DNA of 64,000 nucleotides. Origin: Cytidiella melzeri. Its lineage: Eukaryota > Basidiomycota > Agaricomycetes > Polyporales > Irpicaceae. The DNA lies in assembly GCA_022592445.1 (NCBI GenBank), contig JABYQR010000061.1:62001-126000 (forward strand), written 5' to 3'. Position numbers and translations under genes: made by a program. Positions 59,029-64,000 of the stretch are shown here, one piece after another (the first letter of the stretch is position 1; each line of letters starts with the position of its first letter). The notes under the pieces are model-generated. The model did not search any database, was not told the DNA's origin, and worked only from the letters and a program-made list of their open reading frames with translations.

Positions 59029-60317
59029 ATGAAGCCAGGCGTAAACGTCGAGATCTCCCAAGCTATTGCGACTATCACATTCAACCGACCAAAGTCGTTG
59101 AATGCCATCACACCTGAAGGTACATGGCTGCCTTCACTAAACTAGACAGTTCTCATAACAGTCCGTAGATTACAACGACTTCGCAGAAGCTTTGAGAGCT
59201 ATCGACCAACGAGACGATGTAGTGGCTACTGTTTGGCAGGGTGCGTGTTAATATGACTATTTGCGTCTCGAGCACTCACCATGTCGCAGCTACCGGCAGG
59301 ATGTTTTGCGCGTGCGTGTCATACTTCGTGATAGGTTATTATTTGTGACTCACGTCAGGCTACAGAGGAACGGACGTCGGCGGCGACTTTGGCTCCTCGA
59401 AGACGACTCGCCAAATATTCCTCAACAGTGTCGTGAGAGGGAACACTGACCCGTCACATGCGGTACGCTCGCGCCCTATCGTCGTTGCCTCCCTGGTCGC
59501 TTGTGTTCCTGATTGGCATGCCCCTTCAGCTCGCCGCGCACAGCAAAGTGTTGGTTGCGGCCCTGAATGGCCCGGTATTTGGTGAGTTGCCGCCTGTTGA
59601 ACACATCTTGACTGTATTTTGAACATTTGATAGGTATTGCTGCAGGTACGAAATTGGTCCAACAGTGTTCAGTCAAAACTAATTTATTCTATGCGCGCCG
59701 TAGCGTTTCTGGGGCAGTTCGACTTCATATACGCTGTACCTGAAGCGTACCTCTCCTGTCCCTTTACCTTTCTAGGTCTGTAATATCTTTCTATCCACTA
59801 TCGTTTGATATTCAACTCGTGCTCTAGGCCTTGTATCAGAAGGAGGCGCTAGTGTCAATTTCGTGAAGAAGAGTGGGCAGCTTTCTTCGATACAACGCGG
59901 AGTACAGTATCACTGATTACGCCGTAGTGGGCTCCGCGAAGGCAAATGAAGCGCTCCTCTTTGGCAAAAAGATATCAGCACAAGACTTGCTCGAGTGTGG
60001 CTTCATTAAGTAAGTCTACTGTAGCTCTACGCCGGCTGGTGATCTGATTCTCGTGGGATAGCAAAATCTTCCCCTCGCAGAAAGCCACGGAATTCCATGC
60101 CACAGTCCGGAAACATCTTCTCTCCGAGTTGGACTCGCTCGTCCCCTCCTCAGTTCTCGGTGTCAAAAAGCTTATCAAGTACGGCCTTAATGAACAGAAC
60201 AGCTTCGACGGTGCTATCCTGCGGGAAAGTATCGCTCAAGCAGACAGGATCGCAAGTGGTATTCCTGCGGAACGGTTCGGCATGGTCTCTAGAAAGGAGA
60301 TCAAGCATAAGCTTTGA
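59029..60317 (+). CDS. ECI1: Peroxisomal delta3,delta2-enoyl-CoA isomerase
   Basis: Crotonase-fold enzyme that moves double bonds so that unsaturated fatty acids can enter beta-oxidation. Ten exons: 59029-59119, 59169-59240, 59290-59311, 59366-59462, 59530-59581, 59634-59645, 59704-59775, 59828-59872, 59928-60009 and 60062-60317, giving 266 residues (yeast Eci1 has 280). Oxyanion-hole segments are MFCAGTDVGGDF and ALNGPVFGIAAAFL; the probable catalytic Glu is in GLVSEGGASV. Exon six is only 12 nt (GIAA), yet it is needed for the conserved loop. The protein ends in His-Lys-Leu, a peroxisomal PTS1-type tail like the HRL of yeast Eci1. The context does not reveal regulation. Confidence 0.92.
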
Positions 60318-61214
60318 AAGACAATCGTTGCGTACTTTGCCTATCAGCTTGACCTCGCCGTTTGGACTGATGATGAACTAGTTCCAGCAGTTTCTATCCC
60401 TATGCACCTGTCACGCATCTTGTAAGCCAACATTTTGCCTAGTGTTGTTGTATCAGTACTTGGTGAACCTTCTTTATCTCTGTCGCTGTCGTTTCTTGCT
60501 TTGTTCAAATTCTACTCTTCTTACTTCACTTGCTGTGCTCCCGGGAGTTGTTCAAGATGGCGACAAGTCCGCACGTGCAGAAACGGCGGCTCTACCTGGT
60601 TTACTTTGTCCCTTGTGGTCCATGGCCGCCCAGTATACCTAAGATGCATGGCCGGGTGACAACGCTAACGGTATACGCCACTTGAGCTGCAACTCTCACT
60701 TCTTAGCCCACTAGCGAAGGCTACCACCCATGTCCCATTCCATGCATCTGCGACCTCGGACAGGCCACATCGCGTCTCTAGGAGGATATTATAGGGAATC
60801 CCGACGACGGCATGATGACATTACCGCTGGGCAAGGCTCACTGACGCGTCGAGTCGCGTCCACCAACGGACCGTTCATCGCTACACGACTTCCAGTAGAT
60901 TGTGGATTGCCATCATCGCCGTACTGGAAGACTGGGGATCCTTTTTGAGCAATGGCACGAATGCAAGAAGACCCTGCGTGTCTTGTCCCAGACCTCCAGT
61001 GCACTGCAGCAGCTGACGTTGCCACTGGTCTGGCAAAGGTGTCGAAACTTGCGACGTTGGAGATCCTGACAACTCTATTCCACACAAACTCCTGGCGGCG
61101 TATGTTATCAGGTACAGTAGCACTGCCTGGGTCTCTCTAGAACGCCGGATCTGGCCATTCATGTCTCGCCAGTCCTCTAGCTTTCTAACTCCATCCACTG
61201 CTCTCGGGAGACTT
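60318..61214. other. Intergenic region, 0.9 kb
   Basis: 3' flank of the isomerase gene and sequence of unknown role. A minus-strand ORF (60881-61243) and short plus-strand ORFs show no family resemblance; the right part may belong to the degraded gene that follows. Confidence 0.4.
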
Positions 61215-61893
61215 ACTGCCTGGTAGACATCTAGCAGTGTCACTTTTTGCCAACAGGGCCCACTCTTCCCTCAAGTCGTTTGCGAGATGTCTCGCTGCGC
61301 TACCGAAACTGACAACACCGCGCATCGTGTACTGCGACATTCCCGTCGAGGCCCTGGAGGACGTCTTCAAGAACAGGCGATACGAGCAGATCATGGCTGT
61401 CATCTTGGTCGTGACGCGTATCCTATCCTGCTGGCCCTTCCCGAGGTTCGTATATAGGCTGTTGACTCACCTTGGATGGTTTCTACATGGGGGACAGGTA
61501 CTACCAGCACAGTTACATCGAGGCCATCATAGCAATTGTAACTGCAGGACTGGCTAAGACAGCGTCCAATCTCAGCCATGTCAAAATGACAGTCGAGCTG
61601 TTTGGGCATAGTTATTGGTGTACGTATCTTCTTTCATTGTGCCATCACGCTCTGAATAGGTTTAAAAATTGACATTCCAGGACTCTCATTTCGAGCACAT
61701 GTCAGCGATGCCCAACCTCAGGGTCATCGTGCTGAATCTCGCCGCCGTAGAGGAGGAAGAAGAGGATGCCGAAGCTTGTATCGACGCTGCTAGGACGCTT
61801 TTTCAAAGCCAGACACATGTTAGACCAAAAGCTCTCATGGCACAATGGCGGGTTGGAGGAGAAATGAGACGGCAGAGGTTTGATATTCCGTGA
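61215..61893 (+). pseudogene. Fragment of an F-box/LRR-like basidiomycete protein
   Basis: Three blocks in order look like the leucine-rich part of the large basidiomycete F-box-like family: SLKSFARCLAALPKLTTPRIVYC with FKNRRYEQIMAVIL (61220-61440), YIEAIIAIVTAGLAKTASNLSHVKMTVEL (about 61515-61610), and HMSAMPNLRVIVLNLAAVEEE to the stop at 61893. The frame changes between blocks without fully convincing introns, and no F-box or start was found upstream, so a decayed gene is the best reading. A short intact gene with several introns cannot be excluded. Confidence 0.4.
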
Positions 61894-62349
61894 AGAATTG
61901 TCGGGATGTTTTTTGCATACTTCGACACATCTGGGAGCCTCGGATCTGTAGCTTCGTGGACTGCAATTGGCGATCCAGATATGTATATAATCTGTTGTTT
62001 GCGTTGTGCTTTGACAACCGAGGCTGTTCATTGTCAATATATTCCAAAAGAATTGTACTGTATACTGATGATCTGCTTGTCAATAGCCTTAGTATCTAAG
62101 CGAATGACAGTTATAAACGCTAACACCCACGCCTTGCAGCAGCACTTGTACGTCCACAAAACCTTGCGCTGTACATCGTTCACCTGGCCTGGCTACGTCG
62201 ATCAAACAATTGAGAAATAGCTGTGGCGTCAGTCAAACACATCTTTCCGGAAGGTTGGAATCCGCACCGCCCACGCTGACTTGTCTTGTCGCTGCGACCC
62301 TCACCTCGTCTTCAACCCGTATTGTACGATCTGCAGGTGCACTGCAGCA
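61894..62349. other. Intergenic region
   Basis: About 460 AT-rich bases with no recognised gene; it should contain the promoter of the downstream ARM-repeat gene. Confidence 0.5.
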
Positions 62350-64000
62350 ATGAACGGAACCTCGTCGTCCAACGCCTTCAAGGCCTCTTCGACCCTTGGA
62401 GATCTCTTTGCCAGCCTCGCAGTTGCGCCCAATCAGCCGGACCAGTGGTCAGAGATTGCTACGACCGCTCAGTCGCTCGCGAACGACCTTCGTGTCAAGA
62501 ACGGTGCGTCCCAATAATTTGTTTACATAGTACACCACTCACTGACCAGAATCCTCGAGTGCAGTCGAGCAGCAATCAGCTCTAGGAAAAACTCTCCTCC
62601 CGCAGACTCTCACATCGCTCTTAAAAGGTGCTACCCATGGATCCCCCATTCCCGGCCCAGACCAGAAAGCAGCAGTGTTCGAAATTCTTCGTGTTGCGGC
62701 CAATCTATGCATGGATCACGGTGCGTGTTCTGCACATAGGCTTGCATTGCTTGTGATGGGTGTCTCAAGAGTCTCAGTTCTGAACCGAAACTCTTGTATC
62801 TCTGTCATTTTGTAGATGAGAACAGGAATTACCTGGACGAAGTTGGTTTCCCACAGAGAGTCGTCGCTCTTCTCGAAGGCTACGCAGAGTTGATTTCGCC
62901 AGAACAGACAGCCCCGATGGCGCTCACGGTACCCGATCTGAAGGTCGTGAAGACTGCGATAGGAGTGTTGGTGAACGCGAGCGTGAATTATGGTAGGCGA
63001 TCTTATTGGCTTATACGAGATGGTATTGACAAGAGGCGGTTGCAGCACCCGTCAAGACGAGATTGGTTTCGCTCGAAGCTGCTATGACTATCCTGAAGCT
63101 CTCCATCTCGATATACCCTCCCGGATCGTGGCTTCGTCCACAGAAGCAGTCAATCAGCGGCAACGAAAGCGTTTTGCAATCCGACGATGAAGAATCCTGG
63201 ACACTACGAACCGGACTCTCAGCTTGGGCATGGCGGGCCATCTCAGAACTACGCTCCGACGACGAAGAAACGAGTCTCAGTAAGCCATACTTGTTGCTCT
63301 TTGTGTATCCCATCCCCCCTCACATACTACCAAGAAAACCTGTTCAACCCAAAAGCTCTCCCCTTCCTCGTTCGCAGCCTTCAAATATCTATCCCACCTT
63401 ATCCTCCACCTCCACCAGGCTTTTCTCCCTCCCTCATCGAAGCTCTAGTAGAAGCCGACGAAGAAGCGCTTCAAGAGTCCTGTGGCCTCCTCGAAGCACT
63501 CTGCATGGATGTCGAAGACATCCGCTTGTACCTAGCCCGCGGCCTGACCTACCCCGGGGAATATAGTGGTGTACCCTGTCTCTCCGACATGCTCGCCTTC
63601 ATCGAGTACGGCGCGCCCCTACACCTTCCCTCCTCCGATGTGAGTGAGCGTGAGAATAGGGAGAAGGCGATGGGGAGGTGTAAGTCTGCACTGATAAACG
63701 CTGTGACGGAGGTGACGGGCGACAAGAAGAACGTGGATGTCCTTTGGGACAGCTCGGATCCGGAGAAGCCAGGTGGAAAGTTTGTGGAGAGGATGGTGGG
63801 GTGGATTAGAGACAACAAGGGGTTGGCGTATGGGCTGCATGGCGCGAGGGACGATTTGGTTGTATGTGCGACGGTGGCGGTTGGGAACGTTGTAAGAAAA
63901 GGTAAGTACTGCTAACTTGAATATGCATATGTTCAATACTGTTGATCTCGTGAACTGCTGATATTTGTTGCAGATGCATACTCTGTCGCAATGTGCCACG
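62350..64000 (+). CDS. ARM-repeat protein, Rap1-GDS1 (SmgGDS)-like, 3' end missing
   Basis: Exons 62350-62503, 62550-62720, 62816-62992, 63046-63279, 63335-63901 and 63974->64000 encode at least 443 residues, with all introns in phase 1. The protein is made of helical armadillo-like repeats (AVFEILRVAANLCMDHDENRNYL, VVKTAIGVLVNASVNY, ESCGLLEALCMDVEDIRLYL, DLVVCATVAVGNVVRK). The combination resembles Rap1 GTPase-GDP dissociation stimulator 1, a chaperone and exchange factor for small GTPases with polybasic tails. A Ser/Asp/Glu-rich insert separates the third and fourth repeats. The C-terminal part is outside the window, so a Vac8-like or other ARM protein is still possible. Confidence 0.6.

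Noticed and set aside
1..64000. tRNA genes, CRISPR arrays, insertion sequences
   Set aside because: Looked for B-box-like motifs, regular repeats and transposase motifs by eye; nothing convincing was found. A tRNA scan would be needed to be sure.

Overview
The window is nuclear DNA of a filamentous basidiomycete, most likely an Agaricomycete. The genes are densely packed on both strands and cut by many introns of about 50-65 nt with GT-AG ends and short exons. Several families are typical of that class: a DUF6533 seven-helix protein, an FDD123-type opsin-related protein, a FUSC/DUF2421 transporter relic and serine-rich cupredoxins. No prokaryotic operons, CRISPR arrays, rRNA or convincing tRNA genes were seen. 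Exon models below were built by hand from splice signals, codon phase and family resemblance; none was checked with transcripts or a database search.

Layout: (1) 1-6.3 kb, 3' part of an XMAP215/Stu2-type TOG microtubule polymerase (+). (2) 7.1-10.0 kb, glycerol-3-phosphate acyltransferase (+), then methionine aminopeptidase 1 (-, 10.1-12.0 kb). (3) A 2.3 kb gene-poor stretch. (4) 14.3-15.75 kb, FAD-dependent aromatic-type monooxygenase (+), overlapping tail-to-tail with APC5 (-, 15.73-18.77 kb). (5) APC5 shares a 214 bp divergent promoter with ribosome biogenesis factor NOC3 (+, 19.0-21.9 kb). (6) TEA/ATTS transcription factor (-, 22.4-24.2 kb) and ESCRT-I subunit Vps23/TSG101 (+, 25.2-27.6 kb). 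(7) Inner nuclear membrane protein Src1/Heh/Man1 (-, 28.9-31.9 kb), sulfide:quinone oxidoreductase (-, 32.2-33.9 kb) and, divergently, a Nepro/Rmp1-like protein (+, 34.1-35.4 kb). (8) Mso1-like protein (+), GPI-type serine-rich cupredoxin (+) and kynureninase (+) at 36.6-42.3 kb. (9) A class I O-methyltransferase whose first exon (42.87 kb) and remaining exons (52.0-52.6 kb) are 8.9 kb apart; a DUF6533 membrane protein, a C2H2 zinc-finger gene, diverged tandem repeats and a broken FUSC transporter lie between. (10) Opsin-related protein (-), ferric reductase (-), peroxisomal enoyl-CoA isomerase (+), an F-box/LRR-like fragment, and the 5' part of a Rap1-GDS1-like ARM-repeat protein (+) running off the right edge.

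Most genes are conserved housekeeping genes (cytoskeleton, cell cycle, lipid, NAD and sulfide metabolism, endosome, nuclear envelope). The parts most worth a second look are the split O-methyltransferase locus, unusual splicing (a predicted 2-nt exon in the methionine aminopeptidase gene, two 12-nt exons, four GC-AG introns), and a GATA-site cluster upstream of the ferric reductase. I did not find a clearly new multi-gene system.
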